The position numbers and the translations under genes were made by a program. A DNA stretch of 64,000 nucleotides from Azospirillum oryzae (GTDB taxonomy: Bacteria > Pseudomonadota > Alphaproteobacteria > Azospirillales > Azospirillaceae), in assembly GCF_008364795.1 (NCBI RefSeq), contig NZ_VTTM01000003.1:413772-477771 (forward strand), in the 5' to 3' direction. Below are positions 44,057-52,965 of this stretch, piece by piece. The stretch's first letter is position 1, and each line of letters begins with the position of its first letter. The notes beneath the pieces were generated by a model. It was not told the origin of the DNA and did not search any database. It saw only the letters and a program-made list of their open reading frames with translations.

Positions 44057-44992
44057 TCAGCCGCGCTTTCCGGCGCGGGACGCCGCCACCATGGCGAAGA
44101 ACTGCGCCTCGTCGATGATGTCGGGCTTGCCGTATTTGGCGCGCCGGGCGGCGGCGGTGTCCAGCTTGGTGGCGCCGGGGGCGTGGCCGACGACGAGATA
44201 GTCGGTGTCCTTGCGGACGCTGTGATGCCAGATTCCGCCCAGCGCCAGGATGCGGGCCATCACCGCCTCGCGCGACAGGCCGGTCAGTTCACCGGTGACG
44301 GCGAAAGCATGCCCATCGATGCCGTGCGTGATGGGAGCGGCCGATTGCCGGACCACCGACGGCGGGTCGATCTGGTTGGTCGGCGCCAGATGGGGAACCG
44401 CCAGCATCTCGGCGCTGCCGAGGATCATCTTCTGGAACAGGCGGCTGGTGATCTCGGCGTCGACGAAGGCGCCGTGGAAGCGCGCCCGGATGCCGACATC
44501 GATGCCGAACAGCGTCGCCACCGCGTCGAGCGACGCGCGTCCGGCCACCTGCGCCCGCGCATGTTGCATCGTGCAGACCGATTGGCCCGGCGCCCAGGGA
44601 AGGCCGCAGAGTTGGAACTCGTGCCGCAGAAAGTCGATGTCGAAGCCGACATTGTGGCCGACCAGCACCGCGCCGTCGAGGAAGTCGCGAACGTCCCGGG
44701 CGACGCTGTGGAAGGGATCCTGGTGGCGCAGCAGGTGATCCGGCAGCCCATGCACCCTCAGCGCATGCGGGTTCGACTTGCGCCCCGGATTGAAGATGAG
44801 GCTGAGGCAGCGGCCGGTCGGCGTCGCCTCCGCCAGTTCGATCGCGGCGAAGCTGACCATGCGGTCGCCGCCGGCCGGCGACAGCCCGGTGGTCTCGCAG
44901 TCGATCACGACGAAACGGCGGGCGGATGATTGCGTCGGTGTGGGCTTCGCCGCCGCCGGACGGGCACGCACTGCATCGATCAAACGGCTCAT
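44057..44992 (-). CDS. DnaQ-type 3'-5' exonuclease with C-terminal BRCT domain
   Basis: 311 residues. DEDDh exonuclease core: ExoI motif FVVIDCETTGLSP, ExoII in GHNVGFDIDFLRHE, ExoIII with FHGAFVDAEIT (the DEDDh His appears as H in ARFHGAFVDA). From about 220 a BRCT domain follows (HAFAVTGELTGLSREAVMARI, LGGIWHHSVRKDTDYLVVG), as in DNA-polymerase-III-epsilon-like stand-alone proteins. It likely acts in DNA repair or mutation avoidance. Convergent with the chemoreceptor, 31 bases apart. Confidence 0.9.
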   Translation of the reverse strand: MSRLIDAVRARPAAAKPTPTQSSARRFVVIDCETTGLSPAGGDRMVSFAAIELAEATPTGRCLSLIFNPGRKSNPHALRVHGLPDHLLRHQDPFHSVARDVRDFLDGAVLVGHNVGFDIDFLRHEFQLCGLPWAPGQSVCTMQHARAQVAGRASLDAVATLFGIDVGIRARFHGAFVDAEITSRLFQKMILGSAEMLAVPHLAPTNQIDPPSVVRQSAAPITHGIDGHAFAVTGELTGLSREAVMARILALGGIWHHSVRKDTDYLVVGHAPGATKLDTAAARRAKYGKPDIIDEAQFFAMVAASRAGKRG

Positions 44993-45175
44993 GACCTCTC
45001 GCCCCGGGGGCAGGACGGCCCTGCCACGTCAAACACGCGCCGACTATAGGCGGGCCCGCCACCGCAGGTCGAGAGTCCGTGCCGTCGCAGGACAGGCATC
45101 CCGGATGGCTCGCCCGCATGGCGCCCAACTCGGCCGCCCGACCAAAAATTCGGTCTCTATGCAAAAAGTGGATTG

Positions 45176-45187
45176 TTGGCGTGCCAA
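45176..45187. promoter_or_regulatory. Palindrome TTGGC-GT-GCCAA, candidate operator
   Basis: A 12-bp perfect palindrome inside the A/T-rich 275-base gap upstream of the FAD dehydrogenase gene. The flanking GATTG..CAATC extends the symmetry partly. It could be bound by the IclR-type regulator encoded at 52056 or another factor. Confidence 0.35.
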
Positions 45188-45267
45188 TCACAGAGTATCA
45201 TATTTCAGTTGTTGTAATCGAATAGCAATTACTTAAACAGACACCATGCAGATCAAGGAGATCGCGT

Positions 45268-46701
45268 GTGGACGTGATCGCTGAGCTGTCGGGCCTGATC
45301 GGCGCCGACGCCGTTCTGACATCAAAATCCGATCTCGAGGGCGCGACGGAGGACTGGCGCGGGCGTTACCGCGGGCCGGCCCTCTGCCTCGTCCGGCCGT
45401 CGAACGCCGAGCAGGTGGCCGCGGTGGTGCGCTGCTGCGCCCGGCGCGGGATTCCGCTGCTGCCGCAGGGCGGCAACACCAGCCTGTGCGGCGGCGCCAC
45501 CCCGTCGGAGACGGGACCGGCGCCGGTCATCCTCAATCTGGCGCGCATGCGCGCGGTCCGCGGCATCGACCCGGTCAACAGCACGATGGAGGTCGAGGCC
45601 GGCTGCGTGCTCGCCACCGTGCAGGAAGCGGCTGCGGCGGCGGGACGGCTCTATCCGGTCAGCCTGGGCGCGGAGGGCTCCTGCCAGATCGGCGGGACCA
45701 TCGCGACCAACGCCGGCGGCACCTCGGTCCTTCGCTACGGCAACACGCGCGACAATGTGCTGGGGCTGGAGGTGGTGCTGGCCGACGGCACGATCTGGTC
45801 CGGCCTGTACGGCCTGCGCAAGAACAACACCGGCTACGACCTGAAGCACCTGTTCATCGGGTCGGAAGGCACGCTCGGCATCATCACCGCGGCGACGCTG
45901 AAGCTGCACCCGCTGCCGACGCGCCATGCCGTCGCCTGGGTCGGGATCGCGGATCCGGCCGACGCGCTGACCCTGCTGACCCGCGTGCAGGAACGCTGCG
46001 GCGCCCGGCTGTCTGCCTTCGAGATGATCAACCGCCTCCAGCTCGATCTGGTGGTGGAGCAGGTGCCGGGCCGCCGCAGCCCGATCGAGACGCCGGCCGA
46101 CTGGCATGTCCTGATCGAACTGTCCGACAACAGCGACGGCGACGCGCTGGACATGGAACTTCAGCTGATCCTGGAGGACGCCTTCGGCGACGGGCTGCTG
46201 ACCGACGCGGCGCTCGCCGCCAGCGACGCCCAGCGCCACGCCATGTGGGAGGTGCGCCACAGCGTGTCGGAGGCCAACAAGAAGGCCGGCGTCGGGCTGA
46301 CCACCGACTGCGCGGTGCCGCTGTCGGCCGTGCCCGCCTTCATCGACGCCGCGACTGCCGCGGTGCAGGCGCTGGTGGCCGACCTGCCGGTGATCGTCGT
46401 CGCCCATCTCGGCGACGGCAACGTCCACTTCATCCCCTTCTTCACCTTCGACGCCTGGAATGCCGTGGGGAATGCGGTCGCCGATCGCGAAGCTATGGCC
46501 GCCGCCATCCGCCACGCGGTGAACGACGAGGCCGCCCGGCTGCACGGCACCTTCAGCGCCGAGCACGGCGTCGGCCGCGTCCAGCTGGGCGAGATGGCGC
46601 GCTACAAGCCCGCCGCCGAACTGGCGCTGATGCGCGCGGTGAAGCAGGCGCTGGACCCGCAGAACCTCTTCAATCCCGGCCGCCTGCTGCCGCCGGGCTG
46701 A
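45268..46701 (+). CDS. FAD-linked D-2-hydroxyacid dehydrogenase (GlcD/D2HGDH type)
   Basis: 477 residues starting at GTG with AAGGAG upstream. PCMH FAD-binding domain: LPQGGNTSLCGGATP, LGAEGSCQIGGTIATNAGG, SEGTLGIITAATLKL. C-terminal cap with HLGDGNVHF (metal-binding His) and EHGVGRVQLGEM. It oxidises a D-2-hydroxy acid such as D-2-hydroxyglutarate or D-lactate to the 2-oxo acid, passing electrons to ETF or quinone. It leads a set with a transport system, DapA-family lyase and IclR regulator, so it probably degrades an imported hydroxy acid. Confidence 0.88.
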   Translation: MDVIAELSGLIGADAVLTSKSDLEGATEDWRGRYRGPALCLVRPSNAEQVAAVVRCCARRGIPLLPQGGNTSLCGGATPSETGPAPVILNLARMRAVRGIDPVNSTMEVEAGCVLATVQEAAAAAGRLYPVSLGAEGSCQIGGTIATNAGGTSVLRYGNTRDNVLGLEVVLADGTIWSGLYGLRKNNTGYDLKHLFIGSEGTLGIITAATLKLHPLPTRHAVAWVGIADPADALTLLTRVQERCGARLSAFEMINRLQLDLVVEQVPGRRSPIETPADWHVLIELSDNSDGDALDMELQLILEDAFGDGLLTDAALAASDAQRHAMWEVRHSVSEANKKAGVGLTTDCAVPLSAVPAFIDAATAAVQALVADLPVIVVAHLGDGNVHFIPFFTFDAWNAVGNAVADREAMAAAIRHAVNDEAARLHGTFSAEHGVGRVQLGEMARYKPAAELALMRAVKQALDPQNLFNPGRLLPPG

Positions 46702-46766
46702 GCCCGCCTTCCGTCCATTCTTCCGCCGTTCCTTCGCCGTTCCGGCCCACCAAGAGGAGTTCCGAC

Positions 46767-47849
46767 ATGAGCATCCGCCAATCCGGTTGGTCCCGCCGCA
46801 CCCTGCTGAAAGCCGGCGCCGTCGGCGCATCCGCCCTTGCCATGCCGGCGATCTGGAGCCCGGCGCGTGCGCAGAACAAGCGGATCGTCGTGCGCGACGA
46901 CGGCGGCATCTACACCAAGGCCTATGGCGAGGTGTTCTACAAGCCCTTCACCGCGGCGACCGGCATCGAGGTGGTCGGTGTCCAGGCGAATGCGGAGCCG
47001 ACGGCGCAGATCCGCTCGATGGTGGAAGCGAAGTCCTACACCTGGGACATGGCGAAGATCAGCCAGCCGGCCATCCTGATGCTGACCGGCGGCGACAAGC
47101 CGCTGCTGGAGAAGCACGGGCTGGAGGCCGACCCGGCCGTCGCCTCCATCCCCAAGCAGTACATGTCGGAATACGGCGTCGGCACCAACGTCTACACCAC
47201 GGTGCTGGCCTACCGCACCGACGCCTTCAAGGGTCGCAAGGCGCCGGCCTCGTGGAAGGACTTCTACGACGTCGCCAACTTCCCCGGCCGCCGCGCCCTG
47301 CGCAAGCACCCGTTCGACACCATCGAGCAGGCGCTGATGGCCGACGGCGTGCCCACGGGCCAAGTCTATCCCTGCGACCTCGACCGCGCCTTCAAGGCGC
47401 TGGACAGCATCAAGAAGGACATCGCGGTGTTCTGGACCAGCGGCGCGCAGGTCGAACAGATGCTGCTGTCCGGTGAAGTCGACATGGTCCCGACCTGGGT
47501 ATCGCGTCCGCAGGCCGCCATCGCCGCCGGCGCGCCGGTCGGCATCGTCTGGGACCAGAACATCTGGGGCCTGGACAGCTGGGCGATCCTGGCCGGCACG
47601 CCGAATGCCGACGCCTGCCGCCAGTTCATCAAGTTCTCTTCCGATCCCAAGCGGCAGGCCGAGCTGGTGAAGTTCTTCCCGGCCGGCGTGACCCAGCCCG
47701 ACGCCTTCAAGCACATCGACGCCAAGATCGCCGCCGACTGCCCGACCTTCCCGGCCAACATCGAGCGCGGCGTGCAGATCAACGCCGACTATTGGCTGAA
47801 GAACCAGCAGAAGGGTCTGGAGCGCTACAACGCCTGGCTGCTGAGCTGA
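46767..47849 (+). CDS. ABC transporter substrate-binding protein (polyamine-type), Tat-exported
   Basis: 360 residues. Twin-arginine signal: SRRTLLKAGAVGASALAMPAI with likely cleavage after ARA35. The mature part is a PotD/PotF-like solute-binding protein: KRIVVRDDGGIYTKAYGEVF, PTAQIRSMVEAKSYTWDMAKI, SWKDFYDVANFPGRRALRK, VFWTSGAQVEQMLLSGEVDM. Substrates of this family include polyamines, opines and related organic ions; here the neighbours point to a hydroxy acid or derivative. First gene of the transporter after the dehydrogenase, followed by an intergenic palindrome pair, then ATPase and permease. Confidence 0.92.
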   Translation: MSIRQSGWSRRTLLKAGAVGASALAMPAIWSPARAQNKRIVVRDDGGIYTKAYGEVFYKPFTAATGIEVVGVQANAEPTAQIRSMVEAKSYTWDMAKISQPAILMLTGGDKPLLEKHGLEADPAVASIPKQYMSEYGVGTNVYTTVLAYRTDAFKGRKAPASWKDFYDVANFPGRRALRKHPFDTIEQALMADGVPTGQVYPCDLDRAFKALDSIKKDIAVFWTSGAQVEQMLLSGEVDMVPTWVSRPQAAIAAGAPVGIVWDQNIWGLDSWAILAGTPNADACRQFIKFSSDPKRQAELVKFFPAGVTQPDAFKHIDAKIAADCPTFPANIERGVQINADYWLKNQQKGLERYNAWLLS

Positions 47850-47867
47850 GGCTAAGCCTCGGTTTTG

Positions 47868-47967
47868 CCCCCTCCCTAGCCCTCCCCCACCTTCGGTGGG
47901 AGAGGGAACTCCGCCGCTCTGCGACCAACTCCCTCTCCCGCCCAGCGGGGGAGGGTTGGGGAGGGGG
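47868..47967. repeat. Inverted pair of C-rich extragenic palindromes
   Basis: Two elements of the same family as at 3191/15449/15553 but with a longer stem: CCCCTCCCTAGCCCTCCCCC with GTGGGAGAGGGA at 47868-47908, and the inverse (CTCCCTCTCCCGC, GGGGGAGGGTTGGGGAGGGG) at 47929-47967. They separate the binding-protein gene from the ATPase gene within an operon and could stabilise the upstream message to raise binding-protein levels. Confidence 0.75.
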
Positions 47968-48031
47968 CGACAGGCTCCGGCCCCACCTCCCATCCCCCCT
48001 TCGGCCCCACCCCCTTCGCGAGGAGGCGCGC

Positions 48032-49159
48032 ATGTCTTCTTCCAGCCTTTCCGTCCAGGGCCTTGCCAAGCGCTACGGCGACTTCGTGGCGCTCGCCCCG
48101 ACGGATCTCGTCGTCGCCGACGGCGAATTCCTGACGCTGCTCGGCCCGTCGGGCTCCGGCAAGACGACGCTGCTCAGCCTGCTGGCCGGGCTGGTGCCGC
48201 CCGACGAGGGAAGCGTGCGCATCGGGTCGCAGGACGTCACCTATGCCCCGCCTTACGAGCGGGACATCGGCGTGGTGTTCCAGAACTACGCGCTGTTCCC
48301 GCACATGACCGTCGAGGAGAACATCGCCTTCCCGTTGAAGATGCGGAAGGTGGCGGCGGCCGAGGCCAAGCGGCGCGCGGGCGAGGCGCTGGAGATGGTG
48401 CATCTGCCGCACATCGCCGGCCGCTACCCGCGCGAGCTGTCGGGCGGCCAGCAGCAGCGCGTCGCGCTGGCCCGCTGCATGGTCTACAAGCCGTCGATCA
48501 TCCTGATGGACGAGCCGCTGGGCGCGCTCGACAAGAAACTGCGCGAGCACATGCAGCTGGAGATCAAGCGCCTGCACCGCGAGCTGGGAACGACGGTCGT
48601 CTACGTCACCCACGACCAGGAAGAGGCGATGACGATGTCCGACCGCATCTGCCTGATGAATGCCGGGCGGATCGAACAGCTGGGCACGCCGGCCGATTTG
48701 TATTTCCGTCCGCGCTCGCTGTTCGTCGCCGATTTCCTGGGCGAATCCAACATCCTGCCCGCCGCCCTGCGTGGCCGCAGCGGCGACGAGGTGGAGATCG
48801 GGCTGGGCACGCTGGGCGTTCCCGGGCGGGCGCTCGCCAACGGCAACGACCTGCCGCCGGGCAGCGAGGTGCGGGTGATGGTGCGTCCGCAGAACCTGAC
48901 GGTCGCGCGCGGGGCCGGAAACGCTGTCGGCGGCCTGCAGGGCCGTGTGTCGGAGGTGATGGTCACCGGCAGCCTGACCAAGGTCTACATGGAGCCGCTG
49001 GACGGAAAGCTGCCGCCGCTGGTCGCCGCCTTCCCCACCCGCAACGAGACCGACGCGGTGCGCATCGACGATGTGCTGACGCTGTCCTGGAGCGGTCGTG
49101 ACGCCGTGGTGATCGCCGATATGACCGCCGACAGGGCCCGCGCGGCCGGGACGGCGTGA
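48032..49159 (+). CDS. ABC transporter ATP-binding protein (PotA-like)
   Basis: 375 residues from the ATG at 48032 (AGGAGG upstream). Walker A GPSGSGKTT, Q-loop FQNYALFPH, signature LSGGQQQRVALARC, Walker B IILMDEPLGALD, H-loop VTHDQ; C-terminal TOBE-like regulatory domain (about 280-370). Typical spermidine/putrescine importer ATPase. It ends one base before the permease start, so coupled with it. Confidence 0.95.
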   Translation: MSSSSLSVQGLAKRYGDFVALAPTDLVVADGEFLTLLGPSGSGKTTLLSLLAGLVPPDEGSVRIGSQDVTYAPPYERDIGVVFQNYALFPHMTVEENIAFPLKMRKVAAAEAKRRAGEALEMVHLPHIAGRYPRELSGGQQQRVALARCMVYKPSIILMDEPLGALDKKLREHMQLEIKRLHRELGTTVVYVTHDQEEAMTMSDRICLMNAGRIEQLGTPADLYFRPRSLFVADFLGESNILPAALRGRSGDEVEIGLGTLGVPGRALANGNDLPPGSEVRVMVRPQNLTVARGAGNAVGGLQGRVSEVMVTGSLTKVYMEPLDGKLPPLVAAFPTRNETDAVRIDDVLTLSWSGRDAVVIADMTADRARAAGTA

Positions 49160-49160
49160 G

Positions 49161-50948
49161 ATGAGCGGACAGTCCCTGGCCATGACCCACGTCCCCGGCG
49201 CCAAACGCCATTCGCCCCCGCCCGCCTGGCGCAAGCCGGTGCTGATGGGCGCACCGCTCGTCCTGCTGCTCGTCGCCTTCCTGGTCTTCCCGGTCGGGCA
49301 GCTGCTGGCGCTCAGCGTCTACAACGGGCAGGGCTTCACGCTGGCGCCCTATGCGCAGCTGTTCGCCTCCAGCCTCTACGTCACCGTCCTGTGGATCACG
49401 CTGAAGATCTCGCTGGCGACGACGCTGGTGGCGGTGGTCGCGGCCTATCCGGTCGCCTACCTGATCTCCATCGCCAAGGGACCGGCGAAGAGCCGGCTGA
49501 TCTTCTGGGTGCTGCTGTCCTTCTGGACCAGCTTCCTGGTGCGCGCCTTCGCCTGGGTCGTCATCCTCGGCCGCAACGGCGTCGTCAACAGCACGCTGAT
49601 GTCGCTGGGCATCATCGACAGCCCGGCCGACCTGCTCTACGGCTTCGGCGCGGTGCTGGTCGGCATGGTGCACGCCATGCTGCCGCTGGCGGTGATGACC
49701 ATGCTGGCGGTGATGGAGAACATCGACCGCACCCTGCCGCGCGCCGCCGGCACGCTGGGAGCAAAGCCCGGCACCGCCTTCTGGACCGTCTATTTCCCGC
49801 TGTCGCTGCCGGGCGTCGCCGCGTCGGCGATCATGGTCTTCGTGTCGGCCATCGGCTTCTTCATCGTGCCCGCCCTGTTGGGCGGCCGGAAGGAGACGAT
49901 GATCACCCAGCTGATCATCGATCAGGTGCAGCAGACGCTGAACTGGGGGCTGGCCGGCGCAATCTCGGTCCTGCTGCTGACCGTCGTGCTGGTGGTGTTC
50001 GTGCTGTACGACCGCGTCTTCGGCTTCGCCTCGCTGACCGGGGAGAGCGCCGTGGTGCGCAACCGCGACACCGCCATGCGGCGGCTGGGCGGGCGCGTGC
50101 TGGCGGCGCTGGGATCGGCCAGCGATGCGCTGATCGGCCTGATGCCGCGCCGCCATCCGCTCCGCGGCCGTGCCGAGCGTCCGCTGGCGCTGACCGCCTT
50201 CGTCTGGCTGCTGCTGGTGCTGATCAGCCTGCCGGCCTTCCTGATGATCCCGCTGTCCTTCGGCAAGGGCGGGCTGGCCTGGCCGCCGTCGGGCTTCACG
50301 CTGCAATGGTACCAGCAGCTGCTGGACTCGCCGATCTGGATGCAGGCGCTGTGGCGTTCCATCGTCGTGGCCTTCGGCACCGGTCTGCTGTCGATGGCGA
50401 TCGGCGTTCCCGCCGCCTTCCTGATGGTGCGCGGGCGGATGCGGGGCAAGGGCGCCATGCTGGCCTTCATCCTGTCGCCCATCGTCGTGCCGCGCATGAT
50501 CATCGCCGTCGGCATGTTCTATGTCTTCGCCCAGATGGGGCTGGTCGGCACGATCCTGGGTCTGGTCATCGGCCACACGGTGGTCGCCGTGCCCTATGTC
50601 GTGATGACGATGATGGCGGTGCTGCGCAACTACGACACCCGGCTCGACCTTGCGGCGCAGAGCCTGGGCGCCCGGCCGCTGGCGGCGCTGCGGCACGTCA
50701 CCTTCCCGATCCTGGGGGCCGGCATGCTGTCCTCCTTCCTGTTCGCCTTCGCCACCTCCTTCGACGAGCTGACCATCTCGCTGTTCTCGTCGGGCGGGCT
50801 GAGCGCCACGCTGCCCAAGCAGTTCTGGGACGAGGTGACGCTGCAGGTCTCCCCCGTCATCGCGGCGGTGTCGACCGGGCTGCTGCTGTTCGTCGCCACC
50901 CTGATCTTCGTCGCGGACCGGCTGCGGCGGCGCAGCCTCGCCGGCTGA
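49161..50948 (+). CDS. Fused double permease of polyamine-type ABC transporter (PotB-PotC)
   Basis: 595 residues instead of the usual about 280-300 for one permease. Two binding-protein-dependent permease domains in series: the first half contains VYFPLSLPGVAASAIMVF (EAA-type loop), the second half HVTFPILGAGMLSSFLF and the coupling loop SLGARPLAALRH. Around 12 membrane helices in all; the linker is about residues 310-350 (MRRLGGRVLAALGSA...). Natural fusion of PotB and PotC; separate genes are the norm in E. coli, but fused forms occur in some groups. It imports the same unknown substrate as its partners. Confidence 0.92.
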   Translation: MSGQSLAMTHVPGAKRHSPPPAWRKPVLMGAPLVLLLVAFLVFPVGQLLALSVYNGQGFTLAPYAQLFASSLYVTVLWITLKISLATTLVAVVAAYPVAYLISIAKGPAKSRLIFWVLLSFWTSFLVRAFAWVVILGRNGVVNSTLMSLGIIDSPADLLYGFGAVLVGMVHAMLPLAVMTMLAVMENIDRTLPRAAGTLGAKPGTAFWTVYFPLSLPGVAASAIMVFVSAIGFFIVPALLGGRKETMITQLIIDQVQQTLNWGLAGAISVLLLTVVLVVFVLYDRVFGFASLTGESAVVRNRDTAMRRLGGRVLAALGSASDALIGLMPRRHPLRGRAERPLALTAFVWLLLVLISLPAFLMIPLSFGKGGLAWPPSGFTLQWYQQLLDSPIWMQALWRSIVVAFGTGLLSMAIGVPAAFLMVRGRMRGKGAMLAFILSPIVVPRMIIAVGMFYVFAQMGLVGTILGLVIGHTVVAVPYVVMTMMAVLRNYDTRLDLAAQSLGARPLAALRHVTFPILGAGMLSSFLFAFATSFDELTISLFSSGGLSATLPKQFWDEVTLQVSPVIAAVSTGLLLFVATLIFVADRLRRRSLAG

Positions 50949-50998
50949 GACCGGCTCCCCAACCGCTTATCACCACCCGCTTCTTCCAAGGACAAGAC

Positions 50999-51931
50999 AT
51001 GCTTGACGCCACGAAGCTTCGCGGCATTCTGCCCGCCACCCCGACGCCGGTGACCGCCGACGGCACCATCGACGTGGCGGCCTCTAGCGCGCTGTTCTCC
51101 TGGCTGTTCCGCCAGGGCATCGACGGGCTGGTCCCGCTCGGCGGCACCGGCGAATACGGCGCGCTGGCGAAGGACCAGCGCATCCGCTTCGCCGAACTGT
51201 CGGTCGAGGCGATGGCGGGGGCCGGGGAAAAACGCGGGCCGGTGATCGCCGGGGTGCTCGACACCGGCTATTACGATGCGCTGGCCGCCGGCCGCGATTT
51301 CGCGGCGGCGGGGGTGGACGGGCTGCTGGTGCTGACCCCCTACTACACCAACCCGACGCAGGCCGGCATCCGCGACTATTTCCTGCGCTATGCCGACGAA
51401 TCGCCGGTGCCGATCCTGATCTACGAGATCCCCTACCGCACCCGCATCGCCATCGATCCGGAGATCCTGCACGAGCTGTCGCGGCACGAGCGGATCGTCG
51501 GCATGAAGGCCTGCAACACCGACATGTACCATTTCCTGCGGACGGTAGCGGGGGTCGACTCCTCCTTCGCGGTGCTGAGCGGCGAGGACACGCTGTTCCC
51601 GCTGCAGGTGGCGGCCGGGGCCAGGGGCGGCATCGTGGTGACGGCCAACCTGCTGCCGCGGGCGTGGCGTCTGATCTTTGACCTCGCCTCCACCGGCAAG
51701 CTGGACAAGGCGCTGGAGATCCACCGCTCGCTGATCCCGATGATGAACCTCGCCTTCGCCGAGACCAACCCCGGCCCGATGAAGGCGGTGATGGATCTGG
51801 TCGGCGTGCATGCGCCGGCGATGCTGGCGCCGCTGCGCGAGCCGGCCGAGCCGCTGAAGCAGGCGCTGCGGCGCGAGCTGTCGCGCCTGCTGGTCACCTA
51901 TGAGGGAATGCCGGCCGCCCAGCCGGCATGA
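50999..51931 (+). CDS. DapA/N-acetylneuraminate lyase family aldolase
   Basis: 310 residues. TIM-barrel lyase with GGTGEYG (48-54), the Schiff-base lysine K170 in IVGMKACNTD and the tyrosine Y142 in LIYEIPY, both required in this family. The family includes dihydrodipicolinate synthase, N-acetylneuraminate lyase and 2-oxo-3-deoxy-sugar-acid or 4-hydroxy-2-oxo-acid aldolases. Being next to an ABC importer and two hydroxyacid dehydrogenases, a catabolic aldolase or dehydratase on a 2-oxo acid is more likely than lysine biosynthesis. It starts 50 bases after the permease. Confidence 0.88.
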   Translation: MLDATKLRGILPATPTPVTADGTIDVAASSALFSWLFRQGIDGLVPLGGTGEYGALAKDQRIRFAELSVEAMAGAGEKRGPVIAGVLDTGYYDALAAGRDFAAAGVDGLLVLTPYYTNPTQAGIRDYFLRYADESPVPILIYEIPYRTRIAIDPEILHELSRHERIVGMKACNTDMYHFLRTVAGVDSSFAVLSGEDTLFPLQVAAGARGGIVVTANLLPRAWRLIFDLASTGKLDKALEIHRSLIPMMNLAFAETNPGPMKAVMDLVGVHAPAMLAPLREPAEPLKQALRRELSRLLVTYEGMPAAQPA

Positions 51932-52055
51932 CGGGTGGCAACCGCGCGGCGCGTGGCAATCGGTCCGCCGGATGCTATGCGTTAGCGCGGAAGGCGCCGG
52001 GCGATGGCGTGAAGGCGCTGGCCCGGTCGGATGAGGAAGTCTTGGGGGATTGCCG

Positions 52056-52934
52056 ATGACGCGGACAGCAGGACGGATGCCGAAGGCGCAAGGGTCCGTG
52101 ACGGAAACAGGCCCGGCCGCGGCGGCAGCGGAGCCGGACACGAAGAAGGCCGACCCGCGCGAATCCTCGCTGTTCGTCGGCTCGACCGAGAAGACCTTCC
52201 AGATCCTGCACGCCTTCGACGGGCCGCACCGGCAGATGCCACTGTCGGAGATCGCCAAGGCCGCCAACCTGGACCGCAGCGCCGCGCAGCGGCTGGTCTA
52301 CACGCTGGAGGTGCTGGGCTATCTGCGCCGTGTCCACGGCACGCGCAACTATGCGCTGACGCCCAAGCTGCTGCAGTTCTCCTACAACTACCTGCGCGCC
52401 AACGAACTGATCGAGAAGGCGTTTCCCTACCTTCTGGACATCAGCCGCAGCGTCGGCGAGACCACCAACCTGCAGGAGCTGGACGGCGCCGAGATCGTCT
52501 TCGTCGCCCGCTTTCCCGGCAAGCATCTGGTCAACATCGAGTTCATGGTCGGCAGCCGCCTGCCCGCCTATTACACGGCGTCCGGCACCGCCATCCTGTC
52601 GCGTCTGTCGGAGGAGGAGCGGGAGGACATCCTGGCCCGCACCGACCTGCGCCCGCTGACCCCCTTCACCGTCTGCGACCCCGACCGTCTGCGCGCCCGC
52701 GTGCGCGAGGCGGGGGAGAAGGGCTATGCCCTGCTGATCAACGAGACGGTGATGGGCGACATCTCCGTCGGCGCCGCCATCACCGACGAGCATGGTCGCG
52801 CCGTGGCCGGCCTCAGCATCTCCGTCCCGGCCACGCGCTGGACGCCGGAGCAGGTCGAGCGGGAACTCGCCCGCCATGTGCAGGTGGCCGCGGCCTCCAT
52901 CTCCGTCCACAAGTTCGGCAGCTATTCCAGATAA
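52056..52934 (+). CDS. IclR family transcriptional regulator
   Basis: About 292 residues from the ATG at 52056 (GGGGGATTGCCG upstream). A polar Ala-rich start (1-35), winged helix-turn-helix (about 40-100: LSEIAKAANLDRSAAQRLVYTLE), and the effector-binding domain (LDISRSVGETTNLQELDGAEI; SVPATRWTPEQVERELARH at the end). It is on the same strand as the catabolic genes, downstream of the aldolase by 124 bases, and probably controls the cluster in response to its substrate or product. Confidence 0.9.
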   Translation: MTRTAGRMPKAQGSVTETGPAAAAAEPDTKKADPRESSLFVGSTEKTFQILHAFDGPHRQMPLSEIAKAANLDRSAAQRLVYTLEVLGYLRRVHGTRNYALTPKLLQFSYNYLRANELIEKAFPYLLDISRSVGETTNLQELDGAEIVFVARFPGKHLVNIEFMVGSRLPAYYTASGTAILSRLSEEEREDILARTDLRPLTPFTVCDPDRLRARVREAGEKGYALLINETVMGDISVGAAITDEHGRAVAGLSISVPATRWTPEQVERELARHVQVAAASISVHKFGSYSR

Positions 52935-52965
52935 CGCGTCCTTTCCCGCGGGAGGCGGTGATCCG

